Shown: one piece after another, positions 24,381 through 32,734 of the stretch
How the letters are laid out: each line of letters begins with the position of its first letter
Position numbering within the stretch: the stretch's first letter is position 1
Assembly: GCA_009911355.1 (NCBI GenBank)
Contig: QXXE01000015.1
Location: forward strand, 1 to 64,000
Source of the DNA: Clostridiaceae bacterium
Lineage (GTDB): Bacteria > Bacillota > Clostridia > Oscillospirales > Butyricicoccaceae
Direction of reading: 5' to 3'
Length of the DNA: 64,000 bases
Program-made: the position numbers and the translations under genes
The notes under the pieces: model-generated
The model's database searches: none
Told to the model about the DNA's origin: nothing
What the model saw: only the letters and a program-made list of their open reading frames with translations

Positions 24381-25268
24381 TTATTTCATGGTCAGGTCGC
24401 CGCCAGGAATTTCCTTGCCGCGCTCGTCGTAGGTGAAGAAGCCCTTACCGGTCTTCACGCCCAGCCAGCCCGCGCGCACCATTTTGCGCAGCAGGGTATG
24501 CGGGCGGTACTTCGGGTCGCCGGTCTCGCGGTAAAGGGTCTCCATGATCGCGAGGTTGACGTCATGGCCGACCAGGTCCGCTGTGTGGAGCGGGCCGGAC
24601 TTCATGCCTGCGCCGTTCTGCATCGCAAGGTCGATATCAGAGGGCGAAGCCAGGCCGTCAGCGTAGATGCCGATCGCTTCGTTCATCATCGGGATCAGGA
24701 TGCGGTTGACGACAAAGCCGGGGCCCTCGACAACCGATACCGGGGTCTTGCCCAGCGAGCCCATCAGCTCAAACGCGAACTTGAAGGTTTCGTCAGAGGT
24801 CTGGATGGCGCGGGTCACTTCGACCAGCTTCATAATCTGTGCCGGGTTGAAGAAATGGCAGCCAATGACCTTGTCCGCGCGGTTCGGGACAGCCGACGCG
24901 ATCTCGGTGATCGAGAGCGCCGAGGTGTTGGTGCCGATGATGCACTTTTCGGGGAGGATGCCGTCGAGCTCCTTGAGCAGATCTTTCTTGAGATCCATGC
25001 GCTCCAGGATGACTTCCATGATGAAGTCCGCGTCCTTCGCAACCGAGCGGTCCACAGAGGTCTTCAGGCCGGCAAGCAGCTCATTCTTGCGGTCCTCGGT
25101 CATTTTTTCCTTTTTGACGAGGAAGCTCAGGTCGTTTGTGATGGTCTTCACGCCGCGGTCGATAAACTCCTGCTTGATGTCAAGCATGGTCACGGTGTGG
25201 CCGTTGGTCAGGAAAACTTCCGCAATGCGCGCGCCCATGTTGCCAGCGCCAAATACACATACATTCAT
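24381..25268 (-). CDS. hbd: 3-Hydroxybutyryl-CoA dehydrogenase
   Basis: A 295-aa enzyme that reduces acetoacetyl-CoA to 3-hydroxybutyryl-CoA with NAD(P)H. The N-terminal Rossmann fold opens with VCVFGAGNMGARIAE. The catalytic GCHFFNPAQIMKLVEV segment holds the His of the His-Glu pair. The C-terminal helical domain includes GPGFVVNRILIPMMNEA and ends with GLGVKTGKGFF-like residues (GWLGVKTGKGFFTYD). It is the last gene of the cluster, 105 nt after crotonase. The ribosome site GAGG is modest. Confidence 0.94.
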   Translation of the reverse strand: MNVCVFGAGNMGARIAEVFLTNGHTVTMLDIKQEFIDRGVKTITNDLSFLVKKEKMTEDRKNELLAGLKTSVDRSVAKDADFIMEVILERMDLKKDLLKELDGILPEKCIIGTNTSALSITEIASAVPNRADKVIGCHFFNPAQIMKLVEVTRAIQTSDETFKFAFELMGSLGKTPVSVVEGPGFVVNRILIPMMNEAIGIYADGLASPSDIDLAMQNGAGMKSGPLHTADLVGHDVNLAIMETLYRETGDPKYRPHTLLRKMVRAGWLGVKTGKGFFTYDERGKEIPGGDLTMK

Positions 25269-25373
25269 GATAAGATAACCTCACTCAATTTTCAATTTCC
25301 CATACCATGCCCTGCCCTTCCCGGGGGCGGGCATACCTGCTAGGCAGCTTCCAGAATGCTGCCGGGGGCGCGC

Positions 25374-26189
25374 TTACTTGTTCTTGAACTCCTTCGCGGG
25401 CTTGTCGCGGTTCTTATCGAGGAAATAGGCCATGCCGTACTTCTGATCCTCGGTTGCGAAGCACTCGCCGAAGATGTTGCCTTCCAGCTTGAGCGCGGAG
25501 TTGAGGTCGGTCTGCATGCCGACGTTGATCGCTTCCTTGCAGAGCGCGACAGCGATCGGGGCCTGCGCCGCGATTTCCTCAGCCAGCTTAACTGCTTCGT
25601 CAAGCAGGTTTTCCAGCGGGTATACGTAGTTGACAAGGCCCATATCGAGCGCTGCCTGTGCGGAATAGTTGCCGCGCGCGGTGTAAATGAGCTCCTTCGC
25701 CTTGCCTACGCCAACGATGCGCGCCAGGCGCTGGGTACCGCCGCAGCCGGGGGTAATGCCGAGGCCGACTTCGGGCTGGCCGAACACAGCATTGTCGGAC
25801 GCAAGACGGATATCACAGCTCATCGCGAGCTCGCAGCCGCCGCCCAGGCAGAAGCCGTTGATTGCGGCGATAACCGGGCGCTTGAAGTTTTCGATCTTCC
25901 AGCAGACGCGGTTGGAGTTGTTGCCGAATACCTTGCCCTGCTCAACGGTCAGGGTGGACATCTCGGAGATGTCAGCGCCAGCGACAAAGGAGTTGACCGT
26001 CTTGCCCTTCTTATTAACCATAGAAGAGCCGGTCAGGACAACCGCGTAAACGTCGTCCATCTTAGCGACTTCGTCGAACGCTTCCTCAAGCTGTCCGTAC
26101 ATATCGGTGGAAAGGGCGTTCATTGCCTTCATATGCTCAATCTTGACGATTGCTACGTGGCCTTTTTTCTCGATAACTACATCGGTCAT
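25374..26189 (-). CDS. crt: 3-Hydroxybutyryl-CoA dehydratase (crotonase)
   Basis: A 271-aa crotonase-fold hydratase that turns 3-hydroxybutyryl-CoA into crotonyl-CoA. It has FVAGADISEM (oxyanion hole), AAINGFCLGGGCELAM with the first catalytic Glu, and FGQPEVGLGITPGCGGTQRL with the second. About 11 extra residues (VNKKGKTV region) precede the FVAGADI motif compared with clostridial Crt. It lies between thiolase and hbd in the usual butyrate-pathway set. Confidence 0.93.
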   Translation of the reverse strand: MTDVVIEKKGHVAIVKIEHMKAMNALSTDMYGQLEEAFDEVAKMDDVYAVVLTGSSMVNKKGKTVNSFVAGADISEMSTLTVEQGKVFGNNSNRVCWKIENFKRPVIAAINGFCLGGGCELAMSCDIRLASDNAVFGQPEVGLGITPGCGGTQRLARIVGVGKAKELIYTARGNYSAQAALDMGLVNYVYPLENLLDEAVKLAEEIAAQAPIAVALCKEAINVGMQTDLNSALKLEGNIFGECFATEDQKYGMAYFLDKNRDKPAKEFKNK

Positions 26190-26280
26190 TGGTAAAACTT
26201 CCCTTCATAAAGTAATTGAAAACCGGGGCCGCCGCAATGCCATAAGAATGCCATAAGCAATCCCTCACAGCAACGCGGCG

Positions 26281-26395
26281 CGATGCCGCAGGCGAGCCCC
26301 ACAGCGATGCCGCAGGCGAGCCCCACAGCGATGCCGCAGGCGAGCCCCACAGCGATGCCGCAGGCGAGCCCCACAGCGATGCCGCAGGCGAGCCC
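26281..26395. repeat. 24-bp tandem repeat, almost five units
   Basis: Units begin at 26281, 26305, 26329, 26353 and 26377. The first four are identical and the last is cut to 19 bp. The core is CGATGCCGCAGGCGAGCC. It lies in the thl-crt spacer and runs straight into the second repeat family at 26387. It is not a CRISPR: there are no spacers. Confidence 0.92.
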
Positions 26396-26560
26396 GTCAC
26401 CCCAGCGCCGCAGCGCGCATCAAATCCGCCGCAGGCGGTAAAAACCCGCGACCTGCGCGTGGGTTTTTACACCTCTGCCGCAGCGGAGTGTATCGCGCAC
26501 CGCGCGATGCATGCAGCGCAGGCCGAGCCGCCGTGCGGGCAAAGCCCGCATCGGCGGAAC
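26387..26560. repeat. Second mosaic repeat family, copy A
   Basis: It shares the order GAGCCCGTCACCCC, GCGCCGCAGCGCGCATC, a CCGCCGCAGGCGG-type hairpin and a hairpin with an AACC...GGGTTTTT stem with 32400-32590. TAAAAACCCGCG/CGCGTGGGTTTTTA (26439-26470) can act as a bidirectional terminator. It ends with CGTGCGGGCAAAGCCCGCAT. Confidence 0.75.
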
Positions 26561-26570
26561 CCCAACTCGT

Positions 26571-26620
26571 CCGAAATCCGCAGATTTCGGACGAAACTTT
26601 GCAAGTTTACTTGCAAAGTT
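26571..26620 (-). repeat. Two short hairpins at the 3' end of the thiolase gene
   Basis: CCGAAATC-CGCA-GATTTCGG is followed by AACTTTGCAAG-TTTAC-TTGCAAAGTT. The second includes the thiolase stop codon. Neither has a T-run, so their role may be mRNA 3'-end protection. Confidence 0.55.
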
Positions 26621-27794
26621 CGTCGCGCTCTACAATAATCGCTTCACCCATACCGCCGCCGATGCACATGGTGGCAAGGCCGATGGTCAGGTCGCGCTTG
26701 ATCATTTCGTACAGCAGGGTGGTGGTGATACGGCTGCCCGCAGCGCCAATCGGATGGCCCAGCGCAATCGCGCCGCCGTTGACATTGACCTTGTCCATGT
26801 CAAAGCCCAGCGTCGTGTTGACCGCGCATGCCTGCGCCGCAAACGCCTCGTTCGATTCGATCAGGTCAAGGTCCGCAACCGTCAGCCCAGCACGCGCCAG
26901 CGCCTGCTTCGTGGACTCGATCGGGCCTACGCCCATGATCGACGGGTCACAGCCTACAGAACCGTAGGAACGGATCTTCGCAAGGGGCTTCAGGCCGTGC
27001 GCCTTGACATATTCCTCGGACGCGATGATCATCGCAGCGCCCGCGTCATTGATGCCCGACGCGTTGCCCGCCGTAACCGTGCCGTCCTTCTTGAACGCCG
27101 GGCGCAGCTTCGCCAGGCCCTCAAGCGTCGTGTTCGCGCGGCAGTGCTCGTCAGTGTCAAAAATGACCGTGTTCTTCTTCACCTTGACTTCCATCGGGAC
27201 GATCTCGTCCTTGAAACGGCCGGAAGCAATCGCCGCCGCCGCCTTCTGCTGGGAAGCCAGCGCGATTTCGTCCTGCATCTCGCGGGTAATGCCGTATTTC
27301 TCAGCAACGTTTTCCGCAGTGATGCCCATGTGGTACTGGTTGAATACGTCAAAAACGCCGTCGTAAACCATCATATCGACCATCTTGACGTCGTTCATGC
27401 GTGCGCCCCAGCGCAGGTTGCGCGAAACGTAAGGAGCGCCGGACATGGATTCGCAGCCGCCCGCCAGGATCAGCTTGTCGTCACCCGACTTGATCACCTG
27501 CGCCGCGAGGGAGAGCGCGCGCATCGAGGAGCCGCAGACCTTATTGATCGTCATAGCGGGGGTCTCAATGGGCATGCCGATGCCAAGGGACACCTGGCGC
27601 GCAACGTTCTGGCCTACGCCGCCCTGGAGGACCTGCCCGAAGAGGACCTCGTCGATTTCCTTCATGTCGATGCCAGCGCGTTCCACTGCGCCCTTTGCCG
27701 CGGTGATGCCGAGCTGGGAGGAGTGTACGTCCTTCAGGGTACCACCGTAGGTGCCGATCGCAGTACGGGCGGCTGAGACAATGTAGACATTCAT
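26607..27794 (-). CDS. thlA: Acetyl-CoA C-acetyltransferase (thiolase)
   Basis: A 395-aa biosynthetic thiolase that condenses two acetyl-CoA. The nucleophilic Cys is in [11 protein letters not shown] (about residue 88). The C-terminal signatures [19 protein letters not shown] (His) and CIGGGMGEA (second Cys) are intact. The start at 27794 has AAGGAG upstream. Length is normal. In the cluster it supplies acetoacetyl-CoA to hbd and crt, or works in reverse when crotonyl-CoA from 4-hydroxybutyrate is oxidised to acetyl-CoA. Confidence 0.94.
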   Translation of the reverse strand: MNVYIVSAARTAIGTYGGTLKDVHSSQLGITAAKGAVERAGIDMKEIDEVLFGQVLQGGVGQNVARQVSLGIGMPIETPAMTINKVCGSSMRALSLAAQVIKSGDDKLILAGGCESMSGAPYVSRNLRWGARMNDVKMVDMMVYDGVFDVFNQYHMGITAENVAEKYGITREMQDEIALASQQKAAAAIASGRFKDEIVPMEVKVKKNTVIFDTDEHCRANTTLEGLAKLRPAFKKDGTVTAGNASGINDAGAAMIIASEEYVKAHGLKPLAKIRSYGSVGCDPSIMGVGPIESTKQALARAGLTVADLDLIESNEAFAAQACAVNTTLGFDMDKVNVNGGAIALGHPIGAAGSRITTTLLYEMIKRDLTIGLATMCIGGGMGEAIIVERDELCK

Positions 27795-27929
27795 GTTTTT
27801 CAGTCTCCTTTTCTCTTTTCTTTTTTCGTTGTGGTTATGGGGTAACCTTCCCCGGGCAATCTGTCCGGGGAAGGGGGTGCGCAAGGGTTTCAATTATTTT
27901 GCGTCCACGGCAGCGCAGTTGCCCGTGTG

Positions 27930-28625
27930 TCAGGAATGCAGCTGCCTGGTCGCCTGCCGCGCATGCTCCGCTATCTCGGCTTCGATCTCCGCTTTTTCAC
28001 GCGCGATCCGCTCGAGTTCCCTTTTCGCCGCAGCGTCGGGGAACATCTGCTCAATTTCCTGCCGCGCCTGCTCCGCAATTTCGGCTTCCCGCTCTGCTTC
28101 CAGCTCTTCCAGCCATTCCCTGTGTCTTCGCTTTAACGAATCAAGGCTTTTCGACGGAAAGACTGGTGCTGACGCAGTGGAAACCTCAAGAAGTTCTGCA
28201 TCGCTGTTTGCATATCGGCGGATATAGTCCCCGATAGAAGGATCATATACGAAGATTGCCGCGCCGCAATAGTAAGTGCCTGGGGCAGTGATCGCATCAG
28301 TTGCGGAAAGGGCGGTGCTGTTATGGTTTGGGTTATATATGATATCTGACATTTGAACAATCTTGCCACTGATATCGTAGATATATGCCAAGATGCCCAG
28401 ATTCCCCGCCTGTAGGGGGTTGCTGCTTTTTGCAGATGCGCTGCCGTAGACGCCGTTGGGCGAGGAATTGATTTGCGCCTGAAAGGTGTAGGTCACGCCG
28501 TTATATGTGTATTGGGTATCACGCCCAGCCCTCCTGATGTCAACGGCATGCGCAGAAACAAGGCATGCGAACGTTACTAGGAAGAGTAGCGCAGCCGCAC
28601 GAAAACGATTCTTAAAAAAGTTCAT
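27930..28625 (-). CDS. Secreted protein with C-terminal coiled coil, unknown function
   Basis: The 231-aa product starts with a clear signal peptide (basic FFKNRFR, hydrophobic LLFLVTFACLVSA, cleavage after AHA). A beta-rich middle of about 130 residues follows, rich in Tyr, Asn and Ser. The last 70 residues form a highly charged helix with Glu/Arg repeats (REWLEELEAEREAEIAEQ). No family was recognised. It sits inside the 4-hydroxybutyrate cluster between CoA-transferase and thiolase but has no metabolic motif, so it looks like an insertion. Confidence 0.7.
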   Translation of the reverse strand: MNFFKNRFRAAALLFLVTFACLVSAHAVDIRRAGRDTQYTYNGVTYTFQAQINSSPNGVYGSASAKSSNPLQAGNLGILAYIYDISGKIVQMSDIIYNPNHNSTALSATDAITAPGTYYCGAAIFVYDPSIGDYIRRYANSDAELLEVSTASAPVFPSKSLDSLKRRHREWLEELEAEREAEIAEQARQEIEQMFPDAAAKRELERIAREKAEIEAEIAEHARQATRQLHS

Positions 28626-28685
28626 ATGATATGACCTTCTATCTATTTATGGCTTTTTGTCAGCATGCGGATAAACAATCGGTTG

Positions 28686-28803
28686 GCCGGTTGTCCTTCG
28701 CGGACGGCGCCAAAGGGCTCTGCCCTTTGGAATCCCGCGCCTCCGCAGCGGGCGCCAAAGGGACTCCTCCCTTTGGAATCCCACCCCCCGCTGCGGCGGG
28801 AAG
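28686..28803 (+). repeat. Mosaic hairpin repeat, copy 9
   Basis: It holds the CCAAAGGGCTCTGCCCTTTGG and CCAAAGGGACTCCTCCCTTTGG-type modules (each split here to stay short: CCAAAGGG/CCCTTTGG arms), separated by a CGCGCCTCCGCAGCGGGCG linker. It abuts the CoA-transferase stop. Confidence 0.82.
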
Positions 28804-28808
28804 AAAAA

Positions 28809-30377
28809 TCAGTCGTTTTTCAGCCCCATCAGCTCATCGCGGAAAATCCGCGCGTCCATCAGCTTCACGCTGCCATCCGGCTGGCGCGCGATCTGCGGCT
28901 CGAAGTCCATCTGATCCAGCACCTGGGTCTGAAGGTCGATGCCAGGCGCGATTTCAACGAGGGTCACGCCCTCGGGGCGCAACTCAAACACGGCGCGTTC
29001 GGTGATGTAAAGTACGGGCTGATGTACTTTGTTGGCGTAAGTGCCGGAGAAAGTGATATGTTCGACCTGCTTGACGAATTTTTTCTTTGCGCCCTCCTGG
29101 GTAATGACGAGTTTGCCGTCCACGCAGTCGGTTTTCAGGCCCTTTGCGGTGAAGGTGCCGCAGTAGACGACCTTCTTGGCGTTCTGGGTGATATCGATGA
29201 AGCCGCCTGCGCCTGCGAGGCGGGTGCCGAATTTGGAAACGTTGAGGTCACCGTTCGGTGCAGTCTCGGCAAGGCCGAGGAAGGCAACGTCAAGGCCGCC
29301 GCCCTGATAGAAGTCGAACTGGACATTGTGCGGGATGATGCACATCGCGTTTGCCGCTGCGCCGAACTGGGTGCCGCCGTAGGGCACGCCCGCGATGGAG
29401 CCTGCTTCGACGGTCAGGGTCATGGAGTCGGAGATGCCTTCCTCTGCGGCGACGTTTGCGATTTTTTCGGGTGCGCCGGTGCCGAGGTTGACGATTGCGT
29501 CCGGCGGCAGCTCCATTGCTGCGCGGCGGGCGATGATTTTCTTCGCGTCCATCGGGATCGGCGGGATTGCGTCGACCGGGATACGGAATTCGCCGGTAAG
29601 CGCGCCGTCATACGGCATGCCCAGGCACTGCATGTTGTCCTCCTCGGAGCCTACGACGATCGAGTCGACGTAGATGCCGGGGATTGCGACAAGCTTCGGG
29701 TCGAGCGAGCCGCCCTGGACGATCTTTTCGACCTGGACAATGACCTTGCCGCCCGAGTTTTTGCATGCCTGCGCCATTGCGGTCACGTCCAGCGGGCCGA
29801 TTTCGCGGTGTACGGTGCAGTTGCCGTATTCGTCGGCGTAGGAGCCGCGCAGGAATACGACGTGAATGGGGAAGCCTTTATAAAGGAGGCGTTCTTCGCC
29901 TTCGATATTGACGATTTTAACGAGGTCTTCTGTAGTGTGCGAGTTCAGTTTGCCGCCGCCGTTGCGGGGGTCGGCAAAGGTGTAAAGGCCGACGTGGGTG
30001 ATTGTGCCGATGTTGTGCGCGGCGATATCGCGGTACATGTGCGAAATGACGCCTTGCGGCAGGTTGTAGGCTTCGATCTTGTTGTTCAGTGCCAGCTCGC
30101 CCAGGCGGGGCGCGCGGTCCCAGTGGCCACCGATGACGCGCTTGACCATGCCTTCATGGCCGTAGTGGTCGCCGCCGGTGCCGTCGCGGTGGCCCTGGCC
30201 CGCCGCGAAGAACAGGGTCAGGTCCTTCGGGTGGCCGGTTTCCAGGAAGCGTTTTTCCAGCGCCGTAGACAGCGCTTCGGGGCACGCGCAGCTGACGAAA
30301 CCGCCGGTTGCGATGGTGTCGCCATCCTGGACAAGCAGGGCGGCTTCTTCTGCGGACAATACTCGAACTCGTTTCAT
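28809..30377 (-). CDS. Acyl-CoA:acetate / 3-ketoacid CoA-transferase (fused alpha-beta)
   Basis: A 522-aa family I CoA-transferase in which both halves are fused, as in YdiF and propionate CoA-transferase. The N-terminal half has GDTIATGGFVS; the C-terminal half has NLGTGAPEKIANV and the VEAGSIAGVPYGG segment holding the likely catalytic Glu. In this cluster it would load CoA on 4-hydroxybutyrate, or exchange CoA between butyryl-CoA and acetate; the classical 4-hydroxybutyrate CoA-transferase belongs to a different, shorter family. The ATG at 30377 has AAAGGA upstream. Confidence 0.88.
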   Translation of the reverse strand: MKRVRVLSAEEAALLVQDGDTIATGGFVSCACPEALSTALEKRFLETGHPKDLTLFFAAGQGHRDGTGGDHYGHEGMVKRVIGGHWDRAPRLGELALNNKIEAYNLPQGVISHMYRDIAAHNIGTITHVGLYTFADPRNGGGKLNSHTTEDLVKIVNIEGEERLLYKGFPIHVVFLRGSYADEYGNCTVHREIGPLDVTAMAQACKNSGGKVIVQVEKIVQGGSLDPKLVAIPGIYVDSIVVGSEEDNMQCLGMPYDGALTGEFRIPVDAIPPIPMDAKKIIARRAAMELPPDAIVNLGTGAPEKIANVAAEEGISDSMTLTVEAGSIAGVPYGGTQFGAAANAMCIIPHNVQFDFYQGGGLDVAFLGLAETAPNGDLNVSKFGTRLAGAGGFIDITQNAKKVVYCGTFTAKGLKTDCVDGKLVITQEGAKKKFVKQVEHITFSGTYANKVHQPVLYITERAVFELRPEGVTLVEIAPGIDLQTQVLDQMDFEPQIARQPDGSVKLMDARIFRDELMGLKND

Positions 30378-30412
30378 AAGTATTCTACATCCTTTACATA
30401 TATTTGTCAATT

Positions 30413-30442
30413 AAAAAGTCCGGAATCCCTCTGGATTCCGGA
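30413..30442 (-). terminator. Terminator after the small CGGCN gene
   Basis: A 10-bp perfect stem, TCCGGAATCC/GGATTCCGGA, is followed by CTTTTTAATT on the minus strand. It separates the upstream genes from the CoA-transferase gene, which starts 36 nt further on. Confidence 0.82.
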
Positions 30443-30460
30443 TGCAGGCCCAAGCTTTCG

Positions 30461-30748
30461 TCAGGAATCCTGTTGTTCTGCCATTAATTTGCGTAACTGC
30501 GCGGGGAATGCGCCGGCTTCCTCGCGGCTGTGCACCGGGATGCGGTGCTTCGCGCGGACCTCCTCTTCGTAGAGATAAGGGCAACCGGTACAGCCGCGCA
30601 GGATCAGCAGCACGTCGTATTCTGCGCCCTCTTCGGGCAGGGAGATCGACGCTTCGCCTTCCAGCGCTTCGCGGATGCGTTTATAGGCTTCGCCGCGGTC
30701 GTAACGGGGGTTACAGCCGCCGCAGAATTTGACACAACAGGTGAGCAT
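30461..30748 (-). CDS. Small cysteine-rich protein of the 4-hydroxybutyrate cluster
   Basis: A 95-aa product with LTCCVKFCGGCNPRYDR at the N-terminus and a second RGCTGCPY motif near residue 52. The Cys pattern (CC, CxxC, CxxC) could hold an Fe-S cluster or zinc. I recognise the CGGCNPRYDR motif as recurrent in anaerobes but know no function for it. AGGAGG gives a firm start. Its place between 4-hydroxybutyryl-CoA dehydratase and CoA-transferase suggests a link to that radical Fe-S/FAD enzyme, for example maturation; this is inference. Confidence 0.75.
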   Translation of the reverse strand: MLTCCVKFCGGCNPRYDRGEAYKRIREALEGEASISLPEEGAEYDVLLILRGCTGCPYLYEEEVRAKHRIPVHSREEAGAFPAQLRKLMAEQQDS

Positions 30749-30849
30749 AAAGGGCCTCCTGACTTGGGGGGTGCGCGCCCTGCCGCCCCGCGCGGCGCGG
30801 GACGGGGGCGCTGCTTTCAGAACCGCAGCCGGAGGGCTGCGCTTCCGGG

Positions 30850-32295
30850 TTAACCGATACGGGCGATCTTCTTCGCCAGGTCTTTCTTCATTTCCAGGTT
30901 GGACTGGCGCGCGATCATGATGCGCTGCGCCTGCGGGGAGCCTGCGCCGTGCATGGACTCGGGCAGGTAGCCGACAGCCGCCGTGCCCATCGTCATGTTT
31001 TCGATCAGGCGGAGCACGCGCATACGGTCCTCGGTCGGGACGGAATCCACGCCGCGGAAATATTTGTCGATGTAGTCATGCAGCTCGGGCGTGCGGAAAT
31101 CGGCTTCGCTCGGCAGCGTGACCATCGCGCCGCCCGCGAGATCCTGCGCCAGGCGTGCGATCTCGTAGGGGAAGCGGGTGACGTTCTGCTTGCAGACGTT
31201 CGCGAGCAGCAGGTCGATCAGGTAGTTGCCCGCCTTGGTCTTCGAGCCCTGCGACGAGCAGGCGATGCCGCAGCAGTACAGGGTTTCGTTGAGGTGGGTC
31301 ATCTCGATCAGCTTATCCTTGACATGGGAAGCCTTTGCCGAGCCCGCCATATCGCCCGCCAGCGCGGTTGCGCCGATCAGCACGTCGCCTACGCCGACCT
31401 TGCAGCCGCCGTAGCTCTGGCGATGGTAGCCCGCGAAGCGCTCGACGATCATGCCGGCAAACTTGACCTCGCCATTGAGGAAGATGCGGTCGTTCGGGAC
31501 GAATACGCGGTCGAAAATGACCAGCACCTCGTGCCCGCCGTAAACCTTGTTGCCAACGTCGATGTCATTGTACTCCTCAAGCTTGCGGGTATCGCAGCTC
31601 TGGCGGCCGTAGATCAGGGTGATGCCGTCCGCGTCGGTCGGGACCGCAAAGGAGATGGCATAGTCCTCGTCGCCCTCGCGCATGGAGATGGTCGGCATGA
31701 CCAGCACCTCGTGGGAGTTGATGAAGCCGGTCTGGTGTGCCTTCGCGCCGGTGACGTAAACGCCGTCGGCGGTGCGCTCCACGACATGCAGGAACAGGTC
31801 GGGGTCGGCCTGCTGGGAGGGGGACTTGGAACGGTCGCCCTTGACGTCGGTCATCGCGCCGTCGACCGCAAGGTCCTCTTCCTGCACGCGGGTGAGGAAC
31901 TTGACGAAATTCTCATGGTACTTGGTGCCGCAGGCTTCGTCAGTCTCATATGTAGCCGAGAACACCGCGTTCATCGCGTCCATGCCCACGCAGCGCTGGA
32001 AGCATGCGGCGGTCTTCTGTCCGAGCAGGCGCTGCATCTTGACCTTCTTGATCAGGTCGTCGGTGGACTGGTGCATATGGGTGAAGCGGTTGATCTTCTT
32101 GCCGGTGATGTGGGAAGTCGCAGTCATAAGGTCTTCGTACTGCGGGTCCTCCGCGAGCTCATAGGTTGCGGCAAAGGAATTGAGCGAGGGACGGATTACC
32201 GGGTCGTCGACCGGGTTTTCGACCTTCTTGCCGAACATCCACAGGTTGAGGTGCAGCTTGCGCAGGCTCTCAATATACTGGGCTTTGGTCATCAT
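30850..32295 (-). CDS. abfD: 4-Hydroxybutyryl-CoA dehydratase / vinylacetyl-CoA isomerase
   Basis: A 481-aa FAD and [4Fe-4S] enzyme that dehydrates 4-hydroxybutyryl-CoA to crotonyl-CoA by a ketyl radical route. The four cluster ligands known from Clostridium aminobutyricum are present: two Cys in AACFQRCVG (98 and 102), and the His and Cys seven residues apart in HLNETLYC. Acyl-CoA dehydrogenase-like domains follow the family layout and length. It directly marks the 4-aminobutyrate or succinate route to butyrate. The spacer to 4-hydroxybutyrate dehydrogenase holds a repeat of the second family. Confidence 0.95.
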   Translation of the reverse strand: MMTKAQYIESLRKLHLNLWMFGKKVENPVDDPVIRPSLNSFAATYELAEDPQYEDLMTATSHITGKKINRFTHMHQSTDDLIKKVKMQRLLGQKTAACFQRCVGMDAMNAVFSATYETDEACGTKYHENFVKFLTRVQEEDLAVDGAMTDVKGDRSKSPSQQADPDLFLHVVERTADGVYVTGAKAHQTGFINSHEVLVMPTISMREGDEDYAISFAVPTDADGITLIYGRQSCDTRKLEEYNDIDVGNKVYGGHEVLVIFDRVFVPNDRIFLNGEVKFAGMIVERFAGYHRQSYGGCKVGVGDVLIGATALAGDMAGSAKASHVKDKLIEMTHLNETLYCCGIACSSQGSKTKAGNYLIDLLLANVCKQNVTRFPYEIARLAQDLAGGAMVTLPSEADFRTPELHDYIDKYFRGVDSVPTEDRMRVLRLIENMTMGTAAVGYLPESMHGAGSPQAQRIMIARQSNLEMKKDLAKKIARIG

Positions 32296-32399
32296 AGCGA
32301 TAGGTTTCCTTTCTTCGTATACATCTTCCGTTGGTCAGCCCGCGCCCCGAAGGGGCACGGGCCCCGAGCGCAGCGATGGGGTCCCCCGCAGCGGTGTCC

Positions 32400-32590
32400 G
32401 CAGGACGAGCCCGTCACCCCCGCGCCGCAGCGCGCATCCAAAACGCCGCCAGCGGCGGCGGAAAAAACCTGCGGCACGCACGTGGGTTTTTTCCCCTCTC
32501 ACCCGGCAAGTGCGCCCTTGAAAGAGGGCGCGCGCAGTCCGGGTGCAAACCGTCGTGCGTCCCCGCAGGGGGGACGCACCGGCGGATTCA
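32400..32590. repeat. Second mosaic repeat family, copy B
   Basis: It matches 26387-26480 in the order GAGCCCGTCACCCC, GCGCCGCAGCGCGCATCC, a CCGCC...GGCGG hairpin and an AAAAAACC...GGGTTTTTT hairpin at 32460-32491. A CGTCCCCGCAGGGGGGACG hairpin near its end plays the role of the GTGCGGGC...GCCCGCAT one in copy A. It lies between abfD and the 4-hydroxybutyrate dehydrogenase gene. Confidence 0.72.
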
Positions 32591-32648
32591 TTTTTCCTTA
32601 TTCCCCAATTCCCTGAAAAACCGCAGCTTTTCAGGCGGATGCGAAGCA

Positions 32649-32734
32649 TCAGTAGCACTCGCGATAAATGCGCTCCATCAGATCCTTGGTCATCGGGACG
32701 TAGGAGTTGGTGATCAGGCGCTGCTGGTTCTCCA
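32649..32734 (-). pseudogene. Displaced C-terminus of 4-hydroxybutyrate dehydrogenase
   Basis: In the frame next to the one used by the dehydrogenase gene, this stretch encodes MENQQRLITNSYVPMTKD and on to RECY before a stop. That matches the known C-terminus of clostridial 4-hydroxybutyrate dehydrogenases (SVIEGQQRLL...YKKLY). Five bases lie between the TTC of ...VDF and the TCG of SVMENQQ where six are expected. So a 1-base deletion within 32741-32746 has split the tail from the gene. Confidence 0.85.

Noticed and set aside
26281-26395. Possible CRISPR array or coding repeat
   Set aside because: Units are contiguous with no spacers, and the frame across them (GLACGIAV repeats) has no start signal.
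28665-30572. Long plus-strand open frame opposite the CoA-transferase
   Set aside because: No start signal or family match; the minus-strand enzyme is clear.
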